A stretch of DNA of 64,000 bases from Vanilla planifolia (GCA_023846275.1 CM043877.1:18396607-18460606), one strand, 5' to 3'; shown: positions 26,134 through 38,400, counted from the first letter of the stretch. Numbers and translations are program-made. The notes: a model not told the origin generated them from the letters alone.

Positions 26134-26248
26134 TAATATTTTTCTTATAAGTTTAACATCTTAGTTTATGATCAAGACACATCTAAATTTCAATTGATTA
26201 TTACCATCAAATACTCATTCAAATGCACTTCATCGTTTGAGGTTTATC

Positions 26249-26262
26249 TTTTTTTTTTTTTT
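26249..26262. repeat. Poly(T) tract
   Basis: An uninterrupted run of T residues after TTTATC. Confidence 0.9.
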
Positions 26263-26654
26263 ACTATTGTAATCCTCTTTTGACCATTATAAAAAATTTT
26301 GTTAATTTAAATAAATCATCAAAACTTGAGAATGTTTATAAATTAATAATTTTGTTATCTTTGAGAATGTTTATAACTTTTTCTCTTATTATAAACTTGA
26401 GTCTACCTTATAGTTGTTATTTTTTGTTAAATTATGCACCTAATATTTAAATTTTTGCAATAATTATTTAAATAGATTCCCATACCTTTGGGATATGTCC
26501 TTTTTGTGATGAAAAAATTTCATTACATAATTTTGCAAGTGTCCTGGTCATAGATTCTCTATGATAGCTTTTGCAATAAAATAATGTAATAAAATTTTGT
26601 GATAGAAAAATGTTTGTCATAATATTTATGAATTTTTTTAAAATTATTGATTGA

Positions 26655-26930
26655 AGAAGATTGTTGCATAATTGTTGCAACGACCAACATACAAGCAGAT
26701 AATTTTTTTTTATTTTTTAATATTTTTATGCTGTAAATAAAACTAGATATTTCATGACAAAGTAACTAAAGTGTAAAAAAAACTAAATATTTCCCTCATC
26801 CCTAATTGTTATATAATTGTTGCAACAAACATCATTCATTGCAAAAGATTCTTTATTTTTTAATAATGTTTTACATCTTTAAATAAAACTAAATATTTCA
26901 TTAAGAAGTAAAATGACTGATAAAATTAGC
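26655..26930. repeat. Diverged tandem duplication, offset 145 bp
   Basis: ATAATTGTTGCAAC occurs at 26668 and 26813, and AATAAAACTA-ATATTTCAT recurs at the same 145-bp offset near 26736 and 26881. The intervening sequence is similar but has small indels. It is non-coding. Confidence 0.6.
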
Positions 26931-29900
26931 AAAAAAATGCCAATCAACATCATCTATACTAGCCCTCCCAAGCTTTTTTCAATCATGCACCACCTACTCA
27001 AGCATCACCTAACCACACAAAAGCCCTCCCATGAATTGTCCACATGTCTGTCCACCGTGGCCTTGCACACACTAATCACCCAATAATAAACTTCTTACAT
27101 TCAAATATCCACAATCATACCACTTATTACTTTGAAGCTATAGAATATATATAATGAGATATTAAAGAGAATTAGTTAGCACATTGTATATAAAGGGAAT
27201 GCAAACAAGACTTTAAAAAAAAAAAGCAATAGCAACAATGAATAAACAAGAAAAATCTATAGTCAAAAAAATCATGATAGCAAAACGAAGGTTTTTCACT
27301 AAAACTTTGAGATATTATAAATGTTTTTCTCACCGATTTCTCCTTTATAGTCATCATGATAATATTAATATCATAGCCCTAAGGAAGAAAGAAAAAAAAA
27401 TTAGTTTCTGATATGCACGCACTCATTCTCTTTACACAACATTATAAGTAATTGTAGTGTGTCTACATCTACTACAAATCTTCTTCTACCATTTAGTACA
27501 TATATACAAACACTTGTCCAACCACATTTCAAAACATTATCACTACATTGTCACCCAATTCTATTGGAGTTCATATAACATTAGGCTTTAAAAATGCCCA
27601 TAGTATATACTGTCCTTACATTTATCCCTAAACTATGCCTTGTAATAATAGTCATACAAACATTATATCAAACTCTATCAAAAAAAAAACAATGTTAGGT
27701 GATAAAAGAGCATGACATTGTTTGTTTTTTTATTTTATCTTTTGAAGGCATGTGCTGCACCTCTTGAAACCTTGCCTCCAAATAAGAAAAGCATTTCTTT
27801 TCTGAAAGAGTTGTACCATATAGTGAATATTAATTAGCATGATACCAAACAGCAAATCCTTAACATTAGTTCGTATTCTACAAGAATTTAAGGGCATCAC
27901 AGGAAGGAAAGACAAGCAGACAGCGGTTCAAAGCACAAGAAGTGGGTTGAAAAATGGCTTATGGGGGAAAAAAAAAATGGGAAAAGGAGCAGAGAGCTTG
28001 CTTGGGTGTGTGAGATCCACGTCATTCATTAAAACCGATGCTTGAAGTGCATAGAAAAGTTGGCTTTCAGACTTAGGTCAGTTTGTTTGCTCTATTTTAA
28101 AGCAATGTTCCAAACGCTGTAGACTCTTAAACTAAATAATATATAGTTAACATGTTGGTGAAGAATTCAATATAAAACATTCACTCTCCCTAACTACAAA
28201 GAAAATGTTTATGGAGGGTGAAGCCCTAATTCTAAGTAAAGACATCATCAGTAAAGAACAAAGAGAATCATTCTACCAAAAAAAGAGCCAATTTATTAAA
28301 ACTATGACAAAAAGGGATATTTGAAGAGTAATTAATGAGACCACAAAAAAAAGATAATCATACCTAAAAAGAGAGTATGATCGTAAAGGTAACTCTTAAG
28401 ATCAAAGAAAATGTCATGATACTAAATGCTAATAATGTTACTTATTTCATAAATCCTAGAATTGAGAATCCATTTTTTCTATGCCATACAAAGAGTTTTT
28501 ACTAAACTTTTTTGTGATATGTCATCACAACAAGGTCCATATAGCTGAAGATTGGATTCTACCAATAGGGACTAAAACATACAAATTTAGGAATCAAATG
28601 GTTTTATGCTTTATGACTTATAAATATCTAAGGATTGAGAAAAAACCAAGTCTTAGTTAGTTAGATCATTATCATACTATATTTGATAAATTGTGGAAAA
28701 TGGAGAATAAAGTGACAATGGTTTCACATGAAAACATATTAACAAAACTTGTATGTGGCTAATCACCATAAGGAAATAGTGGCTGCTAGTACATTAAGTT
28801 TCATTAAACATTCTCAATTATAGGAAACCACCTAGGTAAATGATTGATAATGAAGTGAAGTTTATCACATAAAAGAACGAACAAATACTAAATTTGCCAT
28901 CTATAAAACTATGACATCTTACTGTTTTGAAATCAAGTTGAGACCTATGGCCGAACACGTTGTATCTTATCTACACTAATGCATGGGACTTTTCTCATCG
29001 TCATTCACACCAAAAAGTCTTGGCTATCAATCCAAAAAGTGGCCATGGGCAAGTATTGTCAAGTAAGATTGTCTCATCTTATTTAACTACCCTTGAGATG
29101 ACCTGAAAAAAAAATCAAGCTCTCACTACTCTCTTACCACTATAATTTTACCTTCCAAATTCTTCAATAAAATTTGTTAATTCTTTAAATCCATTTTCTG
29201 TATCAACATTATCACTTAGAGCATCAAAGTATTATGTTCCCTTTATTTATGACTTCGCTAGAAATATCTAATTCTACTCCTTAAAGAATAAGGCTAATAT
29301 CTCTTACAGTGTTGAAAATGTAAGCATATGTAAGAGATTTGTCTTATATTAACATGAACATGACAGCTACTTTGAAATGGGTACTCAAGCAGAAAATTAT
29401 CAAAGAAATCATATAAGAAGTGTATGTTCAAAGTAAAATCATAGGCTTCTTTCCTACCTTTAAAGCGTTGTTGTTTGTGTTTTTTATAACCATTAGCAAA
29501 GTCGTCCATTACTTTCAAAACTCGTTTAAAGTTCTAATGAAAACCTTAAAAAATGTAGTCATGACATTTCCAAATTTATATTTTCACATACATTTTTGTC
29601 TTTTTGTTTTCTCTTTTAGGTTCTCCTTTACTATTTCAATTCATGTTCTCTCATTAGAAGTATTTTGCCGTTACTCTTGCTTTAGCTGTGGTTTAAATCA
29701 TAAACAAATTGCTGTAAGAAATTTGTCTGTGTTCACATCTCAAATTCAGAAGTCAGGGAAATATATCTCAGATAAATGAGATAGTTACTTTTGAGCTGCA
29801 GGTTAAGTGCATATTATTATTAATGAGTCAGTTAAATGTATTAAAGAATCCATCTGTAAAAAAAACCGCTTTGGATGGATGGGCTGTTCCATCATGACAA

Positions 29901-30640
29901 ACAGATTGATGGAAACCATTAGCCCTGCATTAGTTTAGTATTAAGTGTTTAAATGGGCAGCAGCATGTATTGAGGGTCTCATGCAAGCCATGTGGCCGAT
30001 GGCTGGAGCTGGGGGACAACATGAACTGTGGACTTCATCATACCACAAAGGTCATCGCCTTGCCGTGATCTCTCTACTGTTAGTTTATACGCAGAAGTAC
30101 AGTTCACTCTATGTTCATCAAATAACTATCCAGAACAAGCTCTGCAGAATATAGTCACTAGACGCAGAGATAGAGAGAGATATTTATGAAATTAATCAAA
30201 TGTGAATATTTGGTTGTTGTGGAAATCCTATAAAGTATTAGACTACAAATTAACCAATTGTTGGATCCAAAGTGCTTCAGAAACTAAGTGAAACTTTGAC
30301 TACTAGAAATAAAGTTTCTTATTGTATCACTTGTGAGTTGTGGACCGAATCTTTTTTGAGAATTCAAGTTAAGTTTGGATTGTTTATTCAACACATGTAC
30401 AGCTTCGAGTTAGCAGAAAATGTGAATCTGGTATATCTTTCATAGAAAAAAAGATAGTGGTTGGACGCAGCCATTGTTTTTTATTCAAAAAATTAAATAA
30501 TGGAATTAAGCACGGTTGATTTATGTGGTTGAAATTATTAATTTTCATATATAGCATAGACAAGACCCGGAGATAGGGGGAAATAGAAACATACGGACCT
30601 AGGAGATATAACTTCACAAAGTCTTTTTGAAGTTGCTAAA
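26931..30640. other. Intergenic DNA, no gene seen
   Basis: Contains scattered short ORFs (for example 27839-28045 plus and 29420-29779 plus) with no recognisable domain. Two GC-richer patches, 27860-28040 and 29860-30170, could be old gene or repeat fragments, but no homology is visible. The 119-residue ORF at 29420-29779 is F/S/V-rich; it has a C--CG--H pattern but lacks the last Cys of a knuckle. Confidence 0.45.
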
Positions 30641-30643
30641 AGA

Positions 30644-31440
30644 ACTAGAAACCATGGAATGCATAATGTAAGGTTGGACAAAATAATAAAATGGAGAATA
30701 AATCAATAAAAGAAGAAAATAAATCATAAGATGAGTTAAAAAAGCACAAGATTTGCATAGAAATTCAAATTCTAAACAAATCTCGACTGTTTTATAGAAG
30801 ATATTTACTAAAACTCAAAAGGTATTACAAGTTTCCCTTAATTCATGGTAGCACACTTAATTAGAAAGAAGTCACCCAACTCATCTCTAATTCTTCTTCT
30901 CTAGATTAGACATACAATGGAAAAAAGCTACCATTATATAGAAAAATCTAATTTCTCGTCTACACATCTGTGACTAAATATAAACATGTTAGATCATATG
31001 TATTGCTATTTGAGAGGCAACTTCGACCTTCTAATATACATTTGATAATCTTCTACACACCTTTTAAACGTGATATGATATTCAAAACATTCCAACTCAC
31101 TAATTGAAGTAAAGTCTTCTATCAAACCTAAAATGTCTCAAATGTTATTAAGTGTAACAACATGCTATTTTACTAGAAACCACATAATGCATAATGAACA
31201 CAAGTGTGAACAAAATAATAAAATGAAGAATGCATCAAATAGAAAAAAAAACATAACAATGTAAAGATTTATATAGATATTCAAACTTGAAAAAAAAAAC
31301 CTCAGTTTTATTATAGAAGATCTTCACTAAAACTCAAAAGAAGGAAGAAACCATTTAACTTATCCCTAACTCTACTTCCATGGATGAGTTGTACAATATC
31401 AAAAAGTTCCCATGTACAAAAAATGTCCAGCCTAATTTAG
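30644..31440 (+). repeat. Diverged direct duplication, offset about 528 bp
   Basis: ACTAGAAACCA starts copies at 30644 and 31172. Shared landmarks in the same order are CATAATG, GACAAAATAATAAAATG / GAACAAAATAATAAAATG, TATAGAAGAT-TT-ACTAAAACTCAAAA and CTCTA-TTC. The spacer 30960-31170 is not repeated. I do not recognise the family; the shared TAGAAGATCTTCACTAAAACTC motif is of a kind often seen in plant dispersed repeats. Confidence 0.55.
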
Positions 31441-32100
31441 ATTAATACATACATTAACTATCAAACTGTTTATAGCTAAAGCATAAACAAAAATACCACC
31501 AATTTTAGATTTGTATTAGTGAAAGATATTAAATAGTCTTCATTACTATATTGTTTTGATATTTAAATTGTTAATATTAATTTCTAACTAATAATGGTGT
31601 TTAGGCTATCATGTCTTCTAAATTTTCTATTGCAATAGTTTAGCATGCCAACAATATTAACAAAATAATCACAAAGGTTCAAATCATTATCATTGAGATT
31701 TATTTTATTAAGGCAACACAAATCGTCTTTTATCACAAACTAATCTTAATTTTCCCAAATCTCTCTCCAATCACTCCTTGTTTGTCACCCTATTGCTCAC
31801 CACTAGTCTCATTGTTGTTTTTGCCTCAACTATCATGACCATCATCATTGTCACCATTATTCTATTCAGTACCACCTACAAGAATGTTGTCACCCCTACC
31901 ATCAATTATCGTCTAACTACACCATGAAGTCTTTCCCACCTCACATTCTCTTTTTATCATAGCATGAATGGTCATGGTTGTTGCTAAATACAATGGCCAT
32001 TACTTCGTAAACTAGCCACAAAGTCCTTATTGGGATGATTGTTGCTTTATTTTGGTAATGCTTTTACTCAATCATAATTTAGATCTTTGAAGAGTTTCGA
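31441..32100. other. AT-rich intergenic DNA, no gene seen
   Basis: Includes a T/C/A-rich low-complexity patch with CATCATCATT words at about 31830-31860. No domain recognised. Confidence 0.5.
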
Positions 32101-32560
32101 TTATGGTCCATTTTGTTTGTTTTAAAGATAATTAATAAGATTAAAAAATTTGTATTTGAGATATGAAAAGAATACCAATAATCCCTTAGATTTGATTATA
32201 AGAATAAGAATTTTATCAATACGGAATATAGATCTATAAATTTGTAGTATCAAATTTGTTGTAGAGATATCTTGAATCTTAAATATATTTATTTTTGAGC
32301 TATTATGGAATTTCTCAATGGAGCAGACATCTATTTTGTGAGGTGTTATAAATATTTTCATTATTATGGTTAAAAATAACTTTCCTTTTTTGCTGCCTTT
32401 ATCATCTTTTATTTTATAACCATATGATTCTTCATAGTGATTTTTTACAATCATTATTTGTGAATGTAGCCCAAATACTGGGTAAATCACATAAATTGTT
32501 TTATTCATGTATGTGTAAGTGTGTGTGCTTAATTTTTGCTTGATTTGATATGTATACAAT
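32101..32560 (+). repeat. LTR of a Tnt1-like Copia relic (left edge unknown)
   Basis: This block lies immediately before a good primer-binding site at 32565 and ends near GATATGTATACA (32547-32558). The length of a few hundred bases fits Tnt1-like LTRs, but no second copy was found to define the left edge. A 145-residue minus-strand ORF (32122-32559) lies wholly inside it and has no recognisable domain, so I treat it as a chance ORF. Confidence 0.4.
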
Positions 32561-32564
32561 AAAA

Positions 32565-32576
32565 TGGTATCAAAGC
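32565..32576 (+). other. Primer-binding site (tRNA-iMet type)
   Basis: TGGTATCAAAGC matches the plant initiator-tRNA-Met primer site TGGTATCAGAGC at 11 of 12 positions. It lies between the LTR end and a gag relic. Confidence 0.7.
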
Positions 32577-32614
32577 AATGTCTTGCAAATAATCTAGTTA
32601 ACTAGCAAGAAGCA

Positions 32615-32905
32615 TGTCACGTAATGTCAAAAATGAGAATTTTATTAAAAAGAATAGTTTTAGTATCTAGCATGTTAAGATATGTGCTTTGTTAAAATAG
32701 AAAATTCTATGCATATTGCTATGTGATAAGCCTAATAGGATGAATGATGATGTCAATTCTTCCAAACAAGAGAAAAAAAATACTTTGTCAATTTTTCTTT
32801 GTTTAGTGGATAAAGTAATCTATGAAATTATAAATGAAAAATTTTAACAAGTCTATGATAAAAAGTTAGTCTCTTTGTATAACAAAATATCTAACCAATA
32901 AAATT
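32615..32905 (+). pseudogene. Tnt1-like Copia gag N-terminal relic
   Basis: The translation with stops restored as gaps reads NENFIKKNSFSI, a K-ICALL segment, CDKPNRMNDD, then LSIFLCLVDKVIYEIINEKF and KKLVSLYN. That is the order in Tnt1-type gag: F-GKNF--W--KM-ALL, KP--M-D, A---I-L-L-D-V---I-DEK, and the LW--LE-LY helix. The reading frame holds over long stretches, with in-frame stops. After about 32905 the similarity ends, so the element is truncated. It is inactive. Confidence 0.65.
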
Positions 32906-34071
32906 AAAACGAAATCTTAACAACAATGTCAGTATGTTCAACCCACTATCTATATTACACGTGAAATTATACCAAATTACTTTATCATGATGGCCAAACC
33001 ATAGAGCCATGCATTGGCCACCTAATGTAGCCTATATAATTTCATAGAAACTTATCTATGCTATCATATATTGTGTATACCAAGAGACACTCAATTATAG
33101 TAAGATATAATATAACTTCAACAGAACTTTGCTTGATTATCAAAGAGACCAATAGATTTCCATGAGAGCTACCAATCAAATGTCATAATGATATATGGTT
33201 GATAAAAGGATCCTTTACTCTTAAAATTTTTCCTAAAAAGGGAATGATTGCCACACATTAAGAACTACAATCAAAAGCTTGTAGCCCATAATTAGAACAC
33301 CAAGAGAAGACATTATCTCATCAATAACCCAAATTAGCTTAAAATATTCTCATATAATAACATTTAAATTCACATTTCATATGACAATTTATTTCCTTCT
33401 TATTTTTCATTTTACTAAATTTTCATTTTTTTTCTTCCATTTTTAGACATATCAAATTCCTTTTTATTTTTCATTCACTAGTTTTCATTTTTCTTCTTCC
33501 ATTTTTAGTTATATCAAATGCATAAATCTAATTTTTTATTAACATGATTTTTAAAATTTTCTTTTATAATTTTTTCTCATTATATTTTTTTTAAAAGTGC
33601 AACATGAAAGCCCCCAAATGGAAATAAGTTTTTTTACAACATTAATAGTTCTTTTCTTACGCTTTGATTTCTCTGACATGCCTCAGCCTTCGGTGAATTG
33701 ATGAGAAATTATATCACTGTAACAATATCCAATTAGGCTTAGGATTGACCCATCCTTCTCCAAGCATCTTGCCATCCTTCCCTATTTTTTTTTTTTTTCT
33801 CTTAAACCAGAGGCCAGAAGGAGGACGATGGAGGAATATAATAGAGAAAGACAAGCATAAGTGGCCATGAAAGCAAATTGTGCTTTCACTAATAAGGGTA
33901 TACACGCGGTAGTTTCAGTAGAGAGCTGTGGCAACAGCCTTCCGTTAAAAAAGAGAAGAGTAGTTGACATTCTTTATTGACCAACTGTAAATATAAAAAC
34001 GAACCAACTTGAATCTTTTGACTGTATTAAAAGTTGTATACTACAGGAATAGTTAAATAACATAGTGTAAG
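32906..34071. other. Intergenic DNA upstream of the NPY-like gene
   Basis: Contains a short diverged tandem duplication of T/C-rich sequence at about 33394-33523 (offset about 65 bp, TTTTTCATTT...CTTCCATTTTTAG units) and a poly(T) tract near 33785-33800. Minus-strand ORFs at 33714-33970 have no domain. The proximal promoter of the gene presumably lies in the right part. Confidence 0.5.
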
Positions 34072-34079
34072 TATATAAA
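34072..34079 (+). promoter_or_regulatory. TATA box of the NPY-like gene
   Basis: TATATAAA stands about 1.4 kb before the coding start, at the point where the sequence changes from AT-rich intergenic to the more balanced leader. A start of transcription about 30 bp downstream would give a long, probably spliced, leader. No other TATA-like word of this quality was noted between here and the start codon. Not proven. Confidence 0.4.
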
Positions 34080-34302
34080 ATCCCCAGATTTTTTAATTAT
34101 GGTATTCTCAGGAATCCAATGAGACGAGGGAAAGAGTTCAATTTCCCGTGCCTGCTTTCTGCTTCTAGCTCTCGCTGATAGCCCGCAAGCTTTAAAGAAA
34201 CAATAAATTGGCAATTAAAAGGAGAGAAAGGAGAAAAACAAAGAAAAAGAAGGATCCTTTGTATGTTTGGTTATCTCTGCTCTGTCACAGATTGCTGCAG
34301 AG

Positions 34303-34324
34303 GAGAGAGAGAGAGAGAGAGAGA
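34303..34324. repeat. (GA)n tract in the leader
   Basis: Eleven uninterrupted GA units. GA tracts are common in promoters and 5' leaders of plant genes and bind GAGA-type BPC factors; here it would lie in the first leader exon. Confidence 0.9.
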
Positions 34325-34522
34325 CGGTCAGACTGGGTGAGTGATAAAAGGGTAGGGGAGTGAACTCGTCAGGCGTCTTCATCTGGGAGCCTCTGGACTT
34401 TCACAGTGTGTGGTTTTTTGCCGGGAAGGCTGACAACTGACAGGAAGTAGGTGTGCTTGGTGGAGGAAGCATGATGGGTCCCTGTTGTTGCGTTAGAGAA
34501 TGCGTACTTAAGAGAGAGAGCC

Positions 34523-35198
34523 ATGGACTGCACTGTCGTGCCTTGTAAGAGCTGGTTCGCTGCTCTCCCTTCTTTTCAAGCTCTTTTTCTTCTCCGTATA
34601 TTATTCCTCTTTCTAGGTCTCTCTTCTTCCTCTGTTTTCTTGCTGTTTGGGGCTTTCCTCAAATCTGCTCTGTTGGCTGTTAAAACCTTGAAGCATTATT
34701 TATCCGGTTTGTTTACTCTTTTCTTTTTCCATTTCTTCTTCTTTCAGCAAATTTATTATGTTTTGAAAGGGAGGCCTTTCATTGCATGTTTTCTCTTGAT
34801 TTTTCCTCGTTTGTTATCCATACCTGCATGTCAATTTTAATGATTCCTTTCGTTTTATTAATGTTAAACAGGCTTGAACGCGACAATTCTCTCAAACGTT
34901 TCTTTTCTTGTCTGAAATCTTCCCTCGAGAAGGTTAAACCTGCATATTGTCCGGCCTTATTTTGCTATTTTATATACTTAGCAAAGGTTTGCTTTGCAAG
35001 TTGATAAGATTCCTTAGCATATGCTGGTGATTTTGTCTCTCGACAGTCTATTCTCCACGTTTGAAAATAATAATGTTAAGATGCGTTCTGTCTGCCCTTT
35101 CCTTGCTTCTCCTCTCCTTACTTTTGACGCTCTGTTTTTCGTTTACAGGAGATGTGATTCTCGAACTTAATGGCAGAAATGTGGTTGTTGGAGTTTGA
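34523..35198 (+). CDS. Candidate spliced upstream ORF in the leader
   Basis: An ATG at 34523 opens a hydrophobic frame. Unspliced it runs to 34840 (105 residues). If a plausible leader intron (donor CCG/GTTTGT at 34707, acceptor TTTACAG/GA at 35148) is removed, exons 34523-34706 and 35149-35198 join in frame to 77 residues ending GDVILELNGRNVVVGV. The N-terminal part is rich in F, L and S with one or two possible membrane helices. I do not recognise a family; the tail looks like a short PDZ-strand motif, but alone that means little. It could be a regulatory uORF or chance. Only transcript data can settle the intron and translation. Confidence 0.25.
34707..35148 (+). other. Probable leader intron of the NPY-like gene
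   Basis: The donor GTTTGT and the acceptor TTTTTCGTTTACAG flank a T-rich 442-bp segment typical of plant introns. The sequences on both sides are less T-rich. Leader introns are common in long plant 5' UTRs. Alternatives such as an unspliced leader remain open. Confidence 0.4.
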
Positions 35199-35480
35199 GC
35201 CTTGAATGATTAAGCGCTTCATTTCATAAAATTTCGAATAAAGTGGAGAGAGATATAGAGAAAGAGACAGAGAGAAAGGAGGTGGAGCTTGCGGTTGCTT
35301 TTTTATAGTGAATACATTTTCTTCTTACATCAACCAGCCCGCTGGTTTCGTGCTTCCATGTTTGTGTACCTTTTCTTCTTTGTTTTCCTCTGCACCAAGG
35401 TGAAGGGAGCGGCTTATTGTTCTATTTAATTTCTCAACTGATCACCTTGGAGAAAGAAAGTTCATTTTCTAACCGAGAAG

Positions 35481-38400
35481 ATGAAGTTTATGAAGCTTGG
35501 ATCGAAGCCTGATTCGTTTCAAACGGATTGCAACAATATTTGGTAACGCATGAAAGCTTCTTCTTGTTTACCATTACAAATATTTGAGATTCCTCGGCAA
35601 GAATGGGATTTTTTTGTTTATTAATCTCCAACCTTTTGCTCGCATGCGCTGCTTTACTTTCTTTGCTGGTACTTGTATTGCTGTGCTTTCCTTGATAAAA
35701 GGGATTAACGTTGAATAGATAACAATGCATTAAAAAAAAACCCTTCGTTTGCTTACTACTGGGCACCAGCATGAAACTAGTAAGTTTAGTTAGATTTGTT
35801 GACGCCAAAGATGAGTTGAGAGAAGCCTGAGCCATGTAAAGGATGTCAAAGATCTACAAGATCTGAGAATCTAAGAAGACTAACCTCAATCAATTAGGGA
35901 AAAATCGTAGCTTTTGTGCAGATGAAAGACTTCCAGTATGTTCTTGGGCAAGTACGGAGGGACATCGATGAGTTACAGAAAAGAAAAACGAAAAAAAAAA
36001 CATAGGTTGTCTGCTTGTGCCGTTGTGGTTGTTGCTTGAATCGGTGTCAATTAATGCAGTATTCTTCTTCTACTGCGGATGATGTAATATAATTGGGATT
36101 GCAACCATCATCAACCTTGGACGATTGTTAGAGTGACGATTGATTAATCCAAGTAAAGAGGCAGCAAGATCCAAAACATGGTGAAAACCAATAGATGAAG
36201 GACATGTGCGGCACCAAGCTGAAATCATTGGGCTGAATCGCTCAGCTGGGTGAGGACTAACAAGCCTTGAACGTTAAGCCTGGACAACACTGTTGGGCCT
36301 TTCGGATCCTGGACGGTTTCCAATTGAAGCAGAGGGATCCGAAAGCTTTCTCAATACGTGTATCGCAGAACCATGGCTAGGGCTTATTCTAGGATTAGTT
36401 AGTTGGAAGTACGAGTGGAGCCAATGTGGGTAATGAGAAAAAGCTTCATCAAGGATGGAGAGGGGTGGAGTAGTCAAAGACAGAGGAAAGTCTTCACTGA
36501 TAGAATAAAGGAGGAGAATTGTTGAGGAAGATGTATTCATCTGGAACTGGGGCTCATCCAACATTAGGTTGATTTGGAGGAGAAAAAAAAGCGTCACCTC
36601 ACAACGTTCTTTCAATTAAGATTGAACAATTATGGCATCAAAGCTGGTCGATTAGGCATTCTAGCGATTAAATCCATCTCTTTGTGCGGATATAGGTTTT
36701 TCAACCTTGTCACATTTCATTGGCCCAAGGTTCTTGCCTTAGCAAATCAACTGCTCATGACAATTCATCCATTTGATGATAACACCACCTTGATTAAAAA
36801 ATCTTTTCATAAGCTAGCCAAGTGCCATGGTTGTCAAAACACCGGCGCCACTCATGGCGGCTATGTTTCCGTTTTTTATATCATGCACAAGCAATTGCCA
36901 TGAACCACTTCAATATAACAAAGTTATTAAGTTTGAAATATCTAAGTAAAGAAAAGTGATTGAGATTGCCTTCATACACATTTATAAACATATTTCATCT
37001 CCGGTTTGAACACAATGTTTGGAACAAAAGTCTTGTATTTTCACAACAATACGCTTAGTATTGCATTTGAAGTGACTAAAATGAACACTCACATGCCTGG
37101 ACATATTTATCTTTCATAAATTTGCCTCCTCACCTTTAGTTCTTGAATGCTATCAAAGAAGAGAGTTCTTGTTTATGGTTGTGGTAGAACATTCCCTTAT
37201 ATCAGGCAAGCATTTAGCTTTATCTATGGAATGCGAGAACTTTTGCTTGCTAATGGGATAAAAATCTATGATTAGAAACTTTGCTTCTTAATGGATCCTC
37301 CATCTTTGAGTCCATTTGCAAAATTAGTTTTCCTTCAGTAATAAACAAAGGATAACATCCTTTTGATTCTTTGAGCTGAATATCTTTCACTAAATAAACC
37401 ATTGTCTTGATAGGTATGTGGCAACAGAGCTGGTAAGTGACGTTGCTGTCACTGTGGGAGATGTCAAATTTTGCCTACATAAGGTAATGATAACCGTGGC
37501 AAATTGATTTTTTTTCTTTTGAATCTTAGCATTAGTGTTTAATGAAGGGGAAATCATTTCTCCATAAAGACGCCACCTGTATTAGTCTTTCCCCTTACCC
37601 AAGGTTCAAATTTGCTAAATATCTTTGCCATGATTCTATTTTTACAGTTCCCCCTGTTGTCGAAGAGTGGTCTTCTGCAAAAAATGGTGGCCGCTGCCGA
37701 CGAGAGCATCGACGAGATTCAAATCCCTGACATACCCGGCGGCCCGGCGGCATTCGAAATCTGTGCCAAGTTCTGTTACGGTATGACCGTTACCCTCAAT
37801 GCGCACAACGTCGTCGCCGTCCGCTGCGCGGCGGAGTACCTCCAAATGCACGAGGCCATGGAGAAGGGGAATCTGATCTACAAGATCGACGTCTTTCTCA
37901 AGACGAGCGTCTTCCGAAACTGGAGAGATTCCATCATCGTCCTTCAGACAACCAGAGCTTTCCTTCCCCTGTCCGAGGACTTGAACCTCGTCGGTCAATG
38001 TGTAGACTTGATCGCATCAAAGGCTTGCACCGATGCTTCCAAGGTGGTCTGGTCATACACCTACAGCCGAAGGAAGCTCTCCGAAAACTGCATTACCAAA
38101 CCGCAATCTGTGCCAAGGGATTGGTGGGTCGAAGACTTGTGTGAACTTGATCTGGGTTTTTATTCCAGGGTGATGACAACCATCAAAGAAAAACAGAGAA
38201 TACCAGGGGAGGTCATAGGAGAAGCACTCAAGGCTTATACTTACAAAAAGCTACCAGGATTTGGCAAGGGTGGTTTGTCTGAAATGTGCTATGATATGGA
38301 AAGCGAGCTGCTTTTGGAGATGATTGTTGGGCTTTTGCCTTCAGGGAAGAGTGCAGTTTCATGTAATTTCCTATTAAGACTCTTAAGAGCTGCGAGATTT

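Noticed and set aside
29420..29779. 119-residue ORF with a C--CG--H pattern
   Set aside because: The last Cys of a zinc knuckle is missing and no other gag motif precedes it.
32122..32559. 145-residue minus-strand ORF
   Set aside because: It lies inside an LTR directly before a primer-binding site and has no recognisable domain; length alone is not enough in AT-rich DNA.
34523..34840. The 105-residue ORF as a stand-alone protein gene
   Set aside because: Its second half is T-rich, intron-like sequence behind a plausible splice donor; only a short spliced upstream ORF seems possible.
36274..36903. Two ORFs above 100 residues on opposite strands within intron 1
   Set aside because: No domain, low-complexity composition and overlap of both frames; no support for a nested gene.
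37612..37647. ATG at 37612 as the start of the gene
   Set aside because: The 12 residues before FPLLSK are intron sequence (TTTTTACAG acceptor at 37647), and the true BTB start is supplied by exons 1 and 2.
37542..37730. Plus-strand ORF of 62 residues across intron 2 and exon 3
   Set aside because: It reads exon 3 in the wrong frame; the conserved BTB frame starts at 37648.
37642..37998. Minus-strand ORF of 118 residues, and others at 38421-38717 and 38953-39456
   Set aside because: They lie antisense to conserved exons of the NPY-like gene and show no domain of their own; they are frame shadows of GC-richer coding sequence.
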